Shown piece by piece: positions 24,945-33,784 of a DNA stretch of 64,000 nt. Source of the stretch: Chromohalobacter canadensis (GTDB lineage Bacteria > Pseudomonadota > Gammaproteobacteria > Pseudomonadales > Halomonadaceae). The translations under genes were made by a program, and so were the position numbers. The notes beneath the pieces are model-generated. The model was not told the DNA's origin and did no database searches. It was given only the letters and a program-made list of their open reading frames with translations. Where the stretch lies: contig NZ_JAJQJH010000002.1 of assembly GCF_029544075.1 (NCBI RefSeq), forward strand, positions 310,001-374,000, read 5' to 3'. The stretch's first letter is position 1, and every line of letters starts with the position of its first letter.

Positions 24945-25567
24945 TCGACCTTGACTACCTGCCGCTACTCGGCACAGTGACATTGATCGCCGTCGGCATG
25001 GCCATTAGCCCTGGCCAGGATTTCGCATTGGTTAGTCGCAACGCGATGATTTATTCACGACGTGCCGGCCTCTTATCGAGTGTTGGCATAGCAGCTGCGG
25101 TATGGCTACACGTGGCGTATTGCGTGACCGGTGTTGCCCTGCTCATCACTAACTTCCCCCAAGTCTACTCCATGATCCGGTGGGTCGGAGCGGCCTATCT
25201 TGTCTATCTTGGCGTGAAAAGCCTTCTGGCATCTACTTCACCACAGGTAGCCGCTGATGCTGATCAACGTGTCATCACAGATCGCTCGGCATTCGGATCC
25301 GGCTTTCTATGCAATGCTCTGAATCCAAAAACGACGCTATTCTTCTTGAGCATTTTCACTCAGATCATTCAGCCTTCCACACCGATTGCCGTTCAAATCC
25401 TGTGCGGTCTGATCATCTCACTAGCGCATCTTGCCTGGTTTGGCGGTGTGGCCTTCTGGCTCTCGACACCGAGGTTCTTGTCGGCCATCTGGCGCCTCAA
25501 GCCCTCGATAGAACGCGTCTTGGGTCTGATCTTGATCGGAGTCGCTACACACATGGTCTTACAGTAA
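24941..25567 (+). CDS. LysE family exporter
   Basis: This 208-residue inner-membrane protein has six hydrophobic stretches and the family marks AISPGQDFALVSRNA near residues 22-36, RWVGAAYLVYLGVKSLL and FLCNALNPKTTLFFLSIF. Unlike the copy at 12323, the signature proline-glycine is followed by Gln-Asp. The ATG overlaps the upstream stop by 4 bases (ATGA). Divergent from lysR, it is presumably an amino-acid exporter; the substrate is unknown. Confidence 0.88.
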   Translation: MIDLDYLPLLGTVTLIAVGMAISPGQDFALVSRNAMIYSRRAGLLSSVGIAAAVWLHVAYCVTGVALLITNFPQVYSMIRWVGAAYLVYLGVKSLLASTSPQVAADADQRVITDRSAFGSGFLCNALNPKTTLFFLSIFTQIIQPSTPIAVQILCGLIISLAHLAWFGGVAFWLSTPRFLSAIWRLKPSIERVLGLILIGVATHMVLQ

Positions 25568-25643
25568 ACCCGAGTTACACCCGCTCAAAAGGAAATAGTG
25601 GGAGCCCCTAAGGCTTCCCCACAATTAGCATATATAACAGCGG

Positions 25644-25750
25644 TGAACTGTCCCGGACACGTCGGAGGCTCTAACTCTTGCAACTGGAGCTATGAAACAG
25701 AGCAAACGTTATCCTGCGGAAGTCCGTTAATGCTCGGTACGGGTGACCAT
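25644..25750 (+). mobile_element. decayed IS3-family fragment
   Basis: TGAACTGTCCCGGACACG resembles an IS3-type terminal repeat and is followed by CTGGAG and an ATG at 25692. That frame reads MKQSKRYPAEVR, like an IS3 OrfA start, then a stop codon. Nothing of the remaining transposase survives. It occupies the 303-bp gap between lysE and the cupin gene; the rest of that gap shows no gene. Confidence 0.45.
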
Positions 25751-25870
25751 CCGGGCGAGTAGGCCTGGCCCAATGAACCGGTCGGACCGTCGCCGTGGAG
25801 ATGTCATTGTCGACGGCCAGCACCGATTGTGCCGCTCCGTCTCAGTACTTACTGCTGGCGCATGGTGGCG

Positions 25871-26248
25871 TTAGATCCAGACCTCGTTTTCAGCGGTTAG
25901 TGTCCCACCCTCGTCGCCGGTATTCTTAACGCCTTTGGGCTCGATCAACATAAGATGAACTTCTCTGGCGGCGTAGGGTTTATGCTCGACGCCTTGCGGC
26001 ACGACGTATATATCACCTGGACCGAGTGCCACAGAGCCATCACGGAAGTCTATGCGCAACTCACCCTTCAGCACATAGAACGCTTCATCGGTATCAGCAT
26101 GGCTGTGCCAGACGAAATCTCCTTCGATTTTTACCACTTTGAATTGGTAGTCATTCATTTCGGTGATGACTCGGGGAGACCAGAGGTCATCAATGAGTTC
26201 GCTTTTCTGGGACGGGTTGACTGCTTGAGAAGGACGTTTAGTCATCAT
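25871..26248 (-). CDS. cupin domain protein
   Basis: This 125-residue single cupin has motif 1 as WHSHADTDEAFYVLKGELRI (about residues 46-65), giving His-His-Glu ligands, and motif 2 as PGDIYVVPQGVEHKP (about 77-91) with the final His. It is thus a likely metal-binding beta-barrel. The start is set at 26248 because GGAG lies 7 bases before that ATG; ATG 26245 follows directly. Members of this group are often mannose-6-phosphate-isomerase-like proteins of unknown activity. It lies between lysE and araC on the minus strand. Confidence 0.85.
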   Translation of the reverse strand: MMTKRPSQAVNPSQKSELIDDLWSPRVITEMNDYQFKVVKIEGDFVWHSHADTDEAFYVLKGELRIDFRDGSVALGPGDIYVVPQGVEHKPYAAREVHLMLIEPKGVKNTGDEGGTLTAENEVWI

Positions 26249-26339
26249 GTGGATACTCCGATTCGCTGAAGGCACACCACAACCTTAGAATTCTATTTGC
26301 CGCTGGTCTTGAACGATCCTGCAGGGTGCGATGAGATAA

Positions 26340-27149
26340 TCAGCTATAACGCAGTAATGAGCGCCACCGCGAAGGGGGCATCCCGAATGTACGCCCGAAG
26401 GCACGGGTCATATGGCTCTGATCCGCGAAGCCGGCGTATAGGGCAGCTTCAGTTAGGCTGTTGCCGGTTGCGATCTGCTGTCGTGCTAGATCCAGCCGAC
26501 GCATGGTGAGGTAGCGGTAGGGGCTGGTACCGAAAAGCGCGCGAAAGTCCCGGGAAAGCGTCCAGCGCTCCTGTCCCGACACTGACTCTAGGTCATCTAA
26601 TGTGACGCCTTCGAACAGATGCGCGTCGAGGTAAGCCCTGACTCGGCTCGCGGCCTGGTAGTCTAATGTCAACCTGGGCCGGGAGATACGAGCTTCGCTG
26701 TTGGCTTCTAGCGCGGCGGCCAGCTCGGCGATACCGTCGTTTTCCTCTAGGGCATCAAGTGGCGCTTCCAGAGAGAACAAGAAGGATCGCACCGCGACAG
26801 ACAAGCGACGATCCGTCGAGAGGCCACCGGTAACATACGGCAACGCTTTCCCGCCGAGAGCGGATTGAATCAGAGACGGAGCAATATAAAGCATTCGATA
26901 ATGAAAGCCCCGCTCATCGCCAGCATGCCCGTCGTGGGCCTCATCCGGGTGAAGCACCATCACCGTACCGGGTAGGCTGTGCCGATGATCACGGCGGTAG
27001 TGGAAGCTCTGAACCCCTCCCAAGGTAATGCCGGTCGCGAAGGTATCGTGCCTGTGCATACTGTAGGCATGGCTCTGGAAACGGGCCTCGATCCGCTCGA
27101 TTCGGGAGGGTGGTGCGACGACGCACCAGTCTTCAGCAGGACCGCTCAA
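26340..27149 (-). CDS. AraC family regulator
   Basis: This 269-residue regulator has an N-terminal cupin-type sensing domain (HRHDTFATGITLGGVQSF near residues 32-49, HPDEAHDG near 67-74) and two C-terminal helix-turn-helix units (VTLDDLESVSGQERWTLSRD and SLTEAALYAGFADQSHMTRA). The overall layout matches single-gene AraC regulators placed beside LysE exporters. It may regulate the neighbouring cupin or LysE gene. The inducer is unknown. Confidence 0.92.
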   Translation of the reverse strand: MSGPAEDWCVVAPPSRIERIEARFQSHAYSMHRHDTFATGITLGGVQSFHYRRDHRHSLPGTVMVLHPDEAHDGHAGDERGFHYRMLYIAPSLIQSALGGKALPYVTGGLSTDRRLSVAVRSFLFSLEAPLDALEENDGIAELAAALEANSEARISRPRLTLDYQAASRVRAYLDAHLFEGVTLDDLESVSGQERWTLSRDFRALFGTSPYRYLTMRRLDLARQQIATGNSLTEAALYAGFADQSHMTRAFGRTFGMPPSRWRSLLRYS

Positions 27150-27253
27150 GACTACTCTCCTTAAGATAACGCCGATCCTTCAAGAGTACCGCCAACTGTG
27201 CTTGGTGCGGAAGTCTTGTAGCCCCGTTTCCATAAGCTTTGCGGCCATCACCC

Positions 27254-27354
27254 TCACCCGCTTTATACCTAACCCCAACGAAACCGACGCCGCCCACGCG
27301 GCTGGCTTCGTCGCCCTCACGCTACTCCAGTATCACTTCGGCGATTTGGGGTGA
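27254..27354 (+). pseudogene. rsmE: decayed duplicate of the rsmE 3' end
   Basis: The frame reads NPNETDAAHAAGFVALTLLQ then YHFGDLG and a stop. It matches the last codons of rsmE (23240-23359), except for an internal deletion of about 15 codons and scattered changes. It lies in the same orientation as rsmE. Together the copies bracket the LysR/LysE/cupin/AraC block. Confidence 0.8.
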
Positions 27355-27364
27355 GTGCCGCGAC

Positions 27365-28315
27365 TCAATTGGCTGTCACCTTCCACGGAATCGGTGGCGG
27401 CATGATCCGTTCTCCATCGAATTCGGGCACGTCGCCGAAGCGGTCGCTGCCGGCTTCCCATTCCTTCTGAGCCTCGGCGATCTCGGCCTTGCTGTGACCG
27501 ACGAAGTTCCACCAGATGAGGATGTCCTCGTTCAGCGGTTCGCCGCCGAGCAACAGGGCGCGTGTGCCGGCCTCCATTGCGAGCGTGATCTCGTCGAGCC
27601 CGCTGCCGAGATAGGCCATCTCGTTGGTGTCGAAACGGTCACGCTCGATGGTGAGTCTGCCTTCCAGCACGAGGACGCCATACTCGAAATCGGTACGGGT
27701 GGGGAGCGTCAGCTGGGTGGCATCGGGGCTGACGAGGTCGAGCCCGACCAGCGGCGAGAAAGCATGCGTGGGCGCCTCGCGGCCTTGAAAATCGCCCATC
27801 AGCAACGTCACGTCCGCGCCCTGTTCGGTCCAGCGCGGCAAGTCGGGGTAGTGATCGAAGCGTGGCGGTGTGTGGCGCGTGGCGTGGGGTAGGGCGATCC
27901 ACAACTGGGCAGCGTGCAGTTGGCCGGATTCGGGGATGGATTCCTCGGTATGGGCGATGCCACGGCCCGCGGTCATCAGGTTGAGTTCGCCTGGCCGGAT
28001 GCGCTGGGCGTTGCCCAGGCTGTCGCGATGCATGAGCTCGCCGGCCAGCATCCAGGTAAAGGTCTGTAGGCCGGTGTGTGGGTGCGGACCGACACGCATG
28101 CCGCCCGCGCCGGCAGTGAAGGTAGCCGGGCCGGCATGGTCGAGAAAGCACCAGGCACCGATCAGCCGACGGCCTCTTTGGGGCATGACGCGATTGACCG
28201 GGATGCCGCCGACATCCGCCGTGCGGGCGCTTAAGTGCTGGATCAGGCGGTGACCGTCCACGACGGGGCACTCACGGGAATCGTAGAGACGGGGACGGTG
28301 CTCTGTATTGCTCAT
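27365..28315 (-). CDS. pirin family protein
   Basis: This 316-residue bicupin of the pirin family has the N-terminal cupin metal motif (HPHTGLQTFTWMLAGEL, about 77-93), the AGRGIAHTEES turn and a C-terminal pirin domain (EPLNEDILIWWNFVGHS near residues 259-275). Some bacterial pirins show quercetinase activity or modulate central enzymes, but most are uncharacterised. AAGGAGG precedes ATG 28315 by 7 bases. It starts 75 bp from the stop of the isochorismatase-like gene on the same strand. Confidence 0.92.
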   Translation of the reverse strand: MSNTEHRPRLYDSRECPVVDGHRLIQHLSARTADVGGIPVNRVMPQRGRRLIGAWCFLDHAGPATFTAGAGGMRVGPHPHTGLQTFTWMLAGELMHRDSLGNAQRIRPGELNLMTAGRGIAHTEESIPESGQLHAAQLWIALPHATRHTPPRFDHYPDLPRWTEQGADVTLLMGDFQGREAPTHAFSPLVGLDLVSPDATQLTLPTRTDFEYGVLVLEGRLTIERDRFDTNEMAYLGSGLDEITLAMEAGTRALLLGGEPLNEDILIWWNFVGHSKAEIAEAQKEWEAGSDRFGDVPEFDGERIMPPPIPWKVTAN

Positions 28316-28390
28316 GCGCGGCCTCCTTGGCGAGACGTAGGCTGCCGCCACCGAGCGCATCGGTGGCGGCAGTGTGGGCGCGGTAGTGGT

Positions 28391-29014
28391 TTAGTTTTTC
28401 AGCACCGCGTCACGGCTCTGGATCAGGTTCGAGTAGTGGGGCAGGTGCTTGGCGAGAATGCCACCAAAGCCTTCGATGTCGTTACGCCAGTCGCGATGTA
28501 GCTCGCCGGCGACCGAGAACCAGTTCATCAACTGTACGCCGGCCTGCGACATGCGATCCCACGCAGCATCGCGCACGGTCGGGTTGAAGGTGCCCGAGGC
28601 ATCGGTGACCACGAAGACTTCGTAGCCCGCTTCACGCGCGGCCAGTGCCGGAAAGGCGACGCACACGTCCGTCACCACGCCGGCGATGAGCAGCTGCTTT
28701 TTCCCGGTGTCCTTGATCGCCTGAACGAAGTCCTCGTTGTCCCAGGCGTTGATCTGGCCGGGGCGGGCGATATAAGGCGCGTCGGGGAATTTTTCCTTCA
28801 ATTCCGGCACCAGCGGGCCGTTGGGGCCGTCCTCAAAGCTGGTGGTGAGGATCGTCGGCAGATCGAAGAACTCGGCGATGTCGGCCAGAGCCAACACGTT
28901 GTTCTTGAACTCGTCCGGTGTGAAGTCGCGGACCAGGGACAGCAAGCCCGCTTGATGATCGATCATCAGCAGGGCGGCATCGTTCTTGTCGAGTCTTGAG
29001 TAGGAATAACTCAT
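28391..29014 (-). CDS. isochorismatase-like hydrolase (YcaC type)
   Basis: This 207-residue cysteine hydrolase has the triad visible as Asp in LLMIDHQAGL near residue 19, Lys in DTGKKQLLIAG near residue 107 and Cys in VVTDVCVAFPAL near residue 118. The closest group is YcaC-like amidohydrolases of unknown substrate. GGGAGATG precedes ATG 29014. It may be cotranscribed with the pirin gene. Confidence 0.9.
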   Translation of the reverse strand: MSYSYSRLDKNDAALLMIDHQAGLLSLVRDFTPDEFKNNVLALADIAEFFDLPTILTTSFEDGPNGPLVPELKEKFPDAPYIARPGQINAWDNEDFVQAIKDTGKKQLLIAGVVTDVCVAFPALAAREAGYEVFVVTDASGTFNPTVRDAAWDRMSQAGVQLMNWFSVAGELHRDWRNDIEGFGGILAKHLPHYSNLIQSRDAVLKN

Positions 29015-29310
29015 GGCACATCTCCCTCTGTGGTGGAAAAGAGCGGGAGGCCCGTTGGGGCTCCCACCGACTGCGGGCGAGCCGACGCCCGAAGTAGTGA
29101 CGGTGCCGCGCCGAGCTACCCGGCCTGGAACCGGCGTAGGGAGTCTTCGGTGTTTGCGCTCGAGTTTGGCATCCCGCGTGACCTGCGTGCCGTTCATCTC
29201 ACCGTGCTACCCAAGACGATGGGCAACGTGGTGTACCCCTCGGGGACCGTGAGCGTGGTCGCGCCACTTTGAGTCAAGAGTAGATCCCAAACGCCGCTCG
29301 CGCCGTCGGT
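29015..29310. other. intergenic stretch with a possible gene relic
   Basis: No complete gene is supported. A plus-strand open frame (29030-29272) ends in EFGIPRDLRAVHLTVLPKTM and about 17 more residues, which looks protein-like compared with its first half. It may be the 3' remnant of a lost gene, but I do not recognise the family. Confidence 0.3.
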
Positions 29311-29338
29311 GAGGCCTGGTCGAGGGTGACCAGGCCTC
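29311..29338 (-). terminator. hairpin after the dehalogenase-like gene
   Basis: GAGGCCTGGTC and GACCAGGCCTC are perfect 11-bp arms around a 6-nt loop, 14 bp past the stop. There is no T tract. Confidence 0.55.
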
Positions 29339-29351
29339 CAGCGGTAGTCGC

Positions 29352-30200
29352 CTATCGGTGCTGACTGAGGAAATCAATCAACAACCGTGCGATCGCTTCA
29401 GGTTGATCCTCGGGAGAGAAGTGGCCGCAGTTATCCAGCACGGTGAGTTCAGAGCCCGGGATATCCGCATTCAGGCGGTGGGCATAATCCACACTTTGCC
29501 AGGCGTCATCCGCTCCCCAGATGAGCTTGACCGGCAGGTTACCGAGCTCGGGTAGTCGGTCTGCAATTTCCAACGTGTGTTTAGGGTCGTAGTGGCGAAC
29601 CTGGTGCTGAAAGAGACTGGGCTGCCCAATGGGCCCGCTGATGAAGTCGAGGTAGGTGTCGAGCACAGAGCCGTGCAGTGCGCTTTGATCATGGACAGCG
29701 GTCAATAACCATTCACGGAAATGAGCGCGATGTTCGGCATCGGGTGCCTTGATCAGGCTCTCCAGACCGCTCGCCATTTGCTGCCGGGTGCGTGGCGAGG
29801 GAAAGCTGTCGTAGCTCACCACATCGAGCAGTGTTAGTGAGCGCAGTCGCTGGGGGTGGAAAACGCCGAGTCGTTGGGCAATGCCGCCGCCGAAATCGTG
29901 TGCGACCACATGGGTTGTGCTCAATCCCCAATGATCCATCAACGCTTCAAGGATTGGCACCTGCGCGGAAATCGAGGTATCGACTGCCGGGTCCTGGGGG
30001 CGCTCGGAAAGACCGTAACCCAGTAGATCGAATACGTGCACCTGATACCCCGCTTCGATCAAACGTGGCGCGATGTTGCGCCAAATGAAAGAAGAGGAGG
30101 GGGTGCCGTGCAACAAGACGACGGGCTCGCCGCTCCCGTGGACGCCGTGAGCGATGCGTTTTCCATCGATTAGCAGGTGGTCGTTTGCGAGATGCTTCAT
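29352..30200 (-). CDS. alpha/beta hydrolase with Asp nucleophile, dehalogenase/epoxide-hydrolase-like
   Basis: This 282-residue hydrolase has the HGTPSSSFIWRNI oxyanion region near residues 31-43, a nucleophile elbow VAHDFGGG near residue 101 with Asp in place of Ser, and catalytic His in NCGHFSPED near residue 260. An Asp nucleophile points to haloalkane/haloacetate dehalogenases or epoxide hydrolases rather than esterases. The start follows TAGGAGCGG. It is divergent from a LysR regulator, which probably controls it. The substrate is unknown. Confidence 0.88.
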   Translation of the reverse strand: MKHLANDHLLIDGKRIAHGVHGSGEPVVLLHGTPSSSFIWRNIAPRLIEAGYQVHVFDLLGYGLSERPQDPAVDTSISAQVPILEALMDHWGLSTTHVVAHDFGGGIAQRLGVFHPQRLRSLTLLDVVSYDSFPSPRTRQQMASGLESLIKAPDAEHRAHFREWLLTAVHDQSALHGSVLDTYLDFISGPIGQPSLFQHQVRHYDPKHTLEIADRLPELGNLPVKLIWGADDAWQSVDYAHRLNADIPGSELTVLDNCGHFSPEDQPEAIARLLIDFLSQHR

Positions 30201-30274
30201 GGTCCGCTCCTAGCTGAAGTGCTTTTAAGGAATGGTGGTGGCGTCCCATAGATTGCGATACGCTTTATAATGAC

Positions 30275-30299
30275 TCAAATTGATTGTTTTTCTGTTTGA
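30275..30299 (+). promoter_or_regulatory. candidate LysR binding region
   Basis: TCAAA and TTTGA form an inverted repeat 15 bp apart in the AT-rich 124-bp gap between the divergent hydrolase and lysR genes. Placement fits a LysR box, but it is a single unreplicated site. Confidence 0.35.
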
Positions 30300-30324
30300 A
30301 TCGATATATGTCATGTGAGGGGCG

Positions 30325-31203
30325 ATGAGCTCAAGACTTGAGATGGGCGCGCTACAAGCGCTATGTGCCGTTGCCGATCATGGGGGCATCACGCGGGCAG
30401 CAGAGCATTTGGCGCTGTCCCAGTCAGCGGTGTCGCACAAGCTCAAACGGCTGGAGGATGGGCTAGGTTGCGAGCTGTTGGCGAGGCGCGCCGGACAGTC
30501 CCCGTTTACACCGGAAGGCGAACGGTTGATGCGTTATGCGCGGCGTATTCTTGACTTGCACGACGAGGCCGTTATGAGTCTGGGGGCGTCGCCGCTAAGC
30601 GGGAAGATCCGGCTTGGCGTGACCGAGGACACGACGAGCGATGGCCTCTCGCTCATCCTTGGCCGTTTTACGCGGCGTCATCCGGAGGTCACGGTGCATA
30701 CGCGCGTCGATCAGAGCCTGACGGTTGAGGAGCAGGTCGATCGCAGTGAGCTCGATCTTGGGCTGCTGCAACTCTTTGAGCATCGCCAGCGCGGATCGGA
30801 TGTAGTGCTCGCCAAGGAGCCTCTGCACTGGGTGAAATCGCCCGATCTCGCACTCGATATGACGCGGCCGCTGCCGTTGGTCGCCTTTGATGATGCCTGC
30901 TTCTATCGGCGCTGGGCTATGGAGGTCGGACAGTCGCTACCGCCAGGTTTCTCGACTGTCATGACATGTGCCAGCATCTCCGGCGTGGTGTCTGCCGTGA
31001 ACGCCGGCCTGGGGATTGCTCTAATCAATAAGCGTCATGTCACCTCGGAGATGATGATCATGGATCATGAACTGACGTCGCCTCCGACGATCATTTATGT
31101 CCTAAGAGTGGGTCGCAAAAGCCATTCGCCTGCTGTTCATGGTTTAGTGGAAGAACTGGCGGGTGAGTTTGGTGAGAACGTTTACTCTCCGGATCGCCAC
31201 TAG
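30325..31203 (+). CDS. LysR family regulator
   Basis: This 292-residue regulator has an N-terminal winged helix-turn-helix (GGITRAAEHLALSQSAVSHK, about 20-39) and the LysR substrate domain from about residue 92 (KIRLGVTEDTTSDGL). The second half keeps typical features such as VSAVNAGLGIALIN near residue 230. GAGGGG precedes the ATG. Divergent placement suggests it activates the dehalogenase-like hydrolase. Confidence 0.92.
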   Translation: MSSRLEMGALQALCAVADHGGITRAAEHLALSQSAVSHKLKRLEDGLGCELLARRAGQSPFTPEGERLMRYARRILDLHDEAVMSLGASPLSGKIRLGVTEDTTSDGLSLILGRFTRRHPEVTVHTRVDQSLTVEEQVDRSELDLGLLQLFEHRQRGSDVVLAKEPLHWVKSPDLALDMTRPLPLVAFDDACFYRRWAMEVGQSLPPGFSTVMTCASISGVVSAVNAGLGIALINKRHVTSEMMIMDHELTSPPTIIYVLRVGRKSHSPAVHGLVEELAGEFGENVYSPDRH

Positions 31204-31341
31204 TAAGTCAATGGCGCGCTGTGGCTCGTCTTGTACTTAATCATCTACCGCCGATTTATGCCGCTAACCCCGCAACGGCCTTTGCTCGCGTTGCCGGGCG
31301 GCGTCATAATGGGGACATATCTCTCGTCAGTGGTCGCCATC

Positions 31342-32076
31342 ATGTCCCGTTCCCCAGATTCCGCCCCACGTTCTTCCGCTCCCGGCCGGCGTGCGTCGAG
31401 TTCGACGCGGCCGCCCCTGGCGCGTATTGGCGAGGTGGCGTATCTCAAGGTGGTGGCGGTCAATACCACCGGGGCTTTTCTCGACTGGGGCCAGCCGAAG
31501 GACGTGTTGCTGCCGTTCGCCGAGCAGCGTTTCCGTCCCGAGGTTGGTAAGCGGGTGTTGGTGATGCTCTACGAGGACGCTCAGGGGCGGCCGGTGGCGT
31601 CGATGCGTCTGGATCGCTTCCTGGCCGATGAGGCGCCGGATATGACGCCCGGCGACCGCGTCGCCCTAGTGATCGCCGAGCGTACCGACCTGGGCTTCAA
31701 GGCGGTGGTCGATCACCGCTATTGGGGCTTGCTGTACGCCGATGACATCATCCATCCGCCTCGGCGGGGCCAACGGCTGACCGGTTATATCAAGCGCGTG
31801 CGCGAAGACGGGCGGCTTGATCTGGCCATGCTGCCGCCCGGCGAGGCGGGGCTCGATGTGGTCGGTGACAAAGTGCTGGAGTTGCTGCGCTGCCATGGTG
31901 GGTATGTGGCGCTGGGTGACAAGACACCCGCTGCCGAGATCAAGGCGCGCATGGGCGTGAGCAAGAGCGCCTTCAAACAGGCGGTGGGCAGGCTCTACAA
32001 GAAGCGGCTCATCACCATCGAGGAAGAAGGCATCCGCCTGACGCGCGAGGCGATAGACGCGCATCAGTCCGGCTGA
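31342..32076 (+). CDS. S1-domain RNA-binding protein, CvfB/YitL family
   Basis: This 244-residue protein has tandem S1-like beta-barrels (VAYLKVVAVNTTGAFLDWGQ near residues 30-49; a second around 100-170) and a C-terminal winged helix (MGVSKSAFKQAVGRLYKKRL, about 212-231). CvfB proteins bind RNA and affect virulence-factor expression in Firmicutes; the gammaproteobacterial role is not known. ATG 31342 is used; ATG 31309 is an alternative without better ribosome site. Confidence 0.88.
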   Translation: MSRSPDSAPRSSAPGRRASSSTRPPLARIGEVAYLKVVAVNTTGAFLDWGQPKDVLLPFAEQRFRPEVGKRVLVMLYEDAQGRPVASMRLDRFLADEAPDMTPGDRVALVIAERTDLGFKAVVDHRYWGLLYADDIIHPPRRGQRLTGYIKRVREDGRLDLAMLPPGEAGLDVVGDKVLELLRCHGGYVALGDKTPAAEIKARMGVSKSAFKQAVGRLYKKRLITIEEEGIRLTREAIDAHQSG

Positions 32077-32154
32077 CGCGCCGCTGGCGCCTTGGTCTTC
32101 CGCTGGTCGCTGCGGCATACTGCGCGCATCCATTCCTTGCCTGGAAGACCGATC

Positions 32155-33108
32155 ATGAGCGAGCGCGCCTTGAAGCTCGGCGTGGTGATGGATCCCATCG
32201 CCGATATCGCCTACAAGAAAGACACCACTCTGGCCATGCTGTGGGCCGCTCAGGAACGCGGCTGGTCGCTTTATTACCTTGAGCCGGAAGATCTGTACCT
32301 GGAAAGTGGTCGCGCCATGGGCCGTATGCGCGCGCTGGAGGCGTATCGCGACCCCGAGTCGTGGTATCGGCTCGAGGCGGTGCAGGCGGCGCCGCTGGCG
32401 GAGCTCGATGTGATCCTGATGCGTCAGGACCCACCGGTAGATGACCATTTCCTCAACGCCGTGCATTTGCTGGGCTTCGCCGAGCGCGAGGGCGTGCTGG
32501 TGGTCAATCCCACCCAGGCGCTTTTGACCAGCAACGAGAAGCTCTTCGCCCAACAGTTCCCGCACTGCATTCCGCCCTCCGTGGTCTCGTGCCACGATGC
32601 CGTCTTGCGCGACTTTCATGCTCAGCACGGCGATGTGATCTTCAAGCCGCTGGACGGCATGGGCGGCAGCGGCATCTTTCATATCACGCCGGAGGGCCGC
32701 AATCTGGGCTCGGTCATCGAGCAGCTCACCGGGCGGGGCACGCGCCAGATCATGGCGCAGCGCTATCTGCCCGAGATCAAGGCCGGCGATACGCGCATCC
32801 TGCTGATCGACGGTGAGCCCGTGCCGTATGGCCTGGCGCGGATTCCCAGCGCCGGCGAGACGCGCGGCAACCTGGCGGCTGGCGGGCGCGGCGAAGCCCG
32901 CGAGCTCACCGACCGCGATTACTGGCTCATCGAGCAGGTCAAACCGGCGGTTCTCGACAAGGGCCTGATCTTCGTCGGGCTCGACGTGATCGGCGATTAC
33001 ATCACCGAGATCAATGTCACCAGCCCCACCTGCGTGCGCGAGATCGACGCCCAGCGTGGCACCGACATCGGCGGACTATTGATGGACGCCATTGCCCGGC
33101 GCTTTTGA
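32155..33108 (+). CDS. gshB: glutathione synthetase
   Basis: This 317-residue ATP-grasp enzyme joins gamma-glutamylcysteine and glycine. Visible are the N-terminal KLGVVMDPIADIAYKKDTT, the FKPLDGMGGSGIF ATP loop near residue 165, and the C-terminal FVGLDVIGDYITEINVTSPT near residues 279-298 with the metal ligands. The length is normal. It is followed by yqgE and ruvX, a conserved proteobacterial order. GGAAGA precedes ATG 32155. Confidence 0.97.
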   Translation: MSERALKLGVVMDPIADIAYKKDTTLAMLWAAQERGWSLYYLEPEDLYLESGRAMGRMRALEAYRDPESWYRLEAVQAAPLAELDVILMRQDPPVDDHFLNAVHLLGFAEREGVLVVNPTQALLTSNEKLFAQQFPHCIPPSVVSCHDAVLRDFHAQHGDVIFKPLDGMGGSGIFHITPEGRNLGSVIEQLTGRGTRQIMAQRYLPEIKAGDTRILLIDGEPVPYGLARIPSAGETRGNLAAGGRGEARELTDRDYWLIEQVKPAVLDKGLIFVGLDVIGDYITEINVTSPTCVREIDAQRGTDIGGLLMDAIARRF

Positions 33109-33226
33109 GTGCCGCTTGCCACCCCACGATGGCGAGGTTCAGCAGGGGCAGTGATACAATCGCTGCGACAAGCACCAATTTCGGCGTAAGCGAGAGGCGG
33201 GACGCGCCTCGACGCCCGGGAGGCTC

Positions 33227-33784
33227 ATGCAAAGCTTGAAGCATCATTTTCTGCTGGCGATGCCGCATCTCGACGACCCTAACTTCAAGGGGACGTTGAC
33301 TTACCTGTGTGACCATGACGACAACGGCACCATGGGCGTGATCGTCAATCGCCCCATGGAGCTGACGCTAGATGCCCTGCTCGAGCAGCTCGAACTGGAT
33401 GCCTCGGAGTGCCTGCAGCGTGACTTGCCGGTTCACTATGGCGGCCCGGTCCACAAGGATCGCGGTTTCATTCTGCATCGCGGTTCGAACCTGCCCTGGG
33501 ATTCCAGCCTGCAGGTCGCTGACGACCTCGCCCTGACGACCTCCATGGATATGCTCAAGGCCATCGCCGAGGGCCGGGGCCCTGATGACTTCATCGTCTG
33601 CTTGGGCTGCACCGCCTGGCAGGCAGGCCAGCTCGAGGATGAGCTCAAGCAGAACACCTGGTTGACGGTGGAAGGCGACGCTTCGATCCTCTTCGACGTG
33701 CATGCCGAACAACGCCTGAACGCGGCGGCGGGCATTTTGGGCGTCGATCTGAACCTGATGACGCGTGAGGCGGGACATTCCTGA
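33227..33784 (+). CDS. yqgE: YqgE/AlgH family protein
   Basis: This 185-residue UPF0301/AlgH protein has hallmarks FLLAMPHLDDPNFKGTLTYL at residues 7-26, NRPMELTLDALLEQL, the GGPVHKDRGFILH segment and LGCTAWQAGQLEDEL near residues 126-140. Its function is unsettled; in Pseudomonas the gene was linked to alginate regulation. CGGGAGG precedes the ATG. The stop shares one base with the ruvX start, so the two are translationally coupled. Confidence 0.95.
   Translation: MQSLKHHFLLAMPHLDDPNFKGTLTYLCDHDDNGTMGVIVNRPMELTLDALLEQLELDASECLQRDLPVHYGGPVHKDRGFILHRGSNLPWDSSLQVADDLALTTSMDMLKAIAEGRGPDDFIVCLGCTAWQAGQLEDELKQNTWLTVEGDASILFDVHAEQRLNAAAGILGVDLNLMTREAGHS

Noticed and set aside
25730-25860. Further IS3 transposase pieces after the OrfA-like start.
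   Set aside because: Neither strand gives a recognisable transposase motif beyond the first dozen codons.
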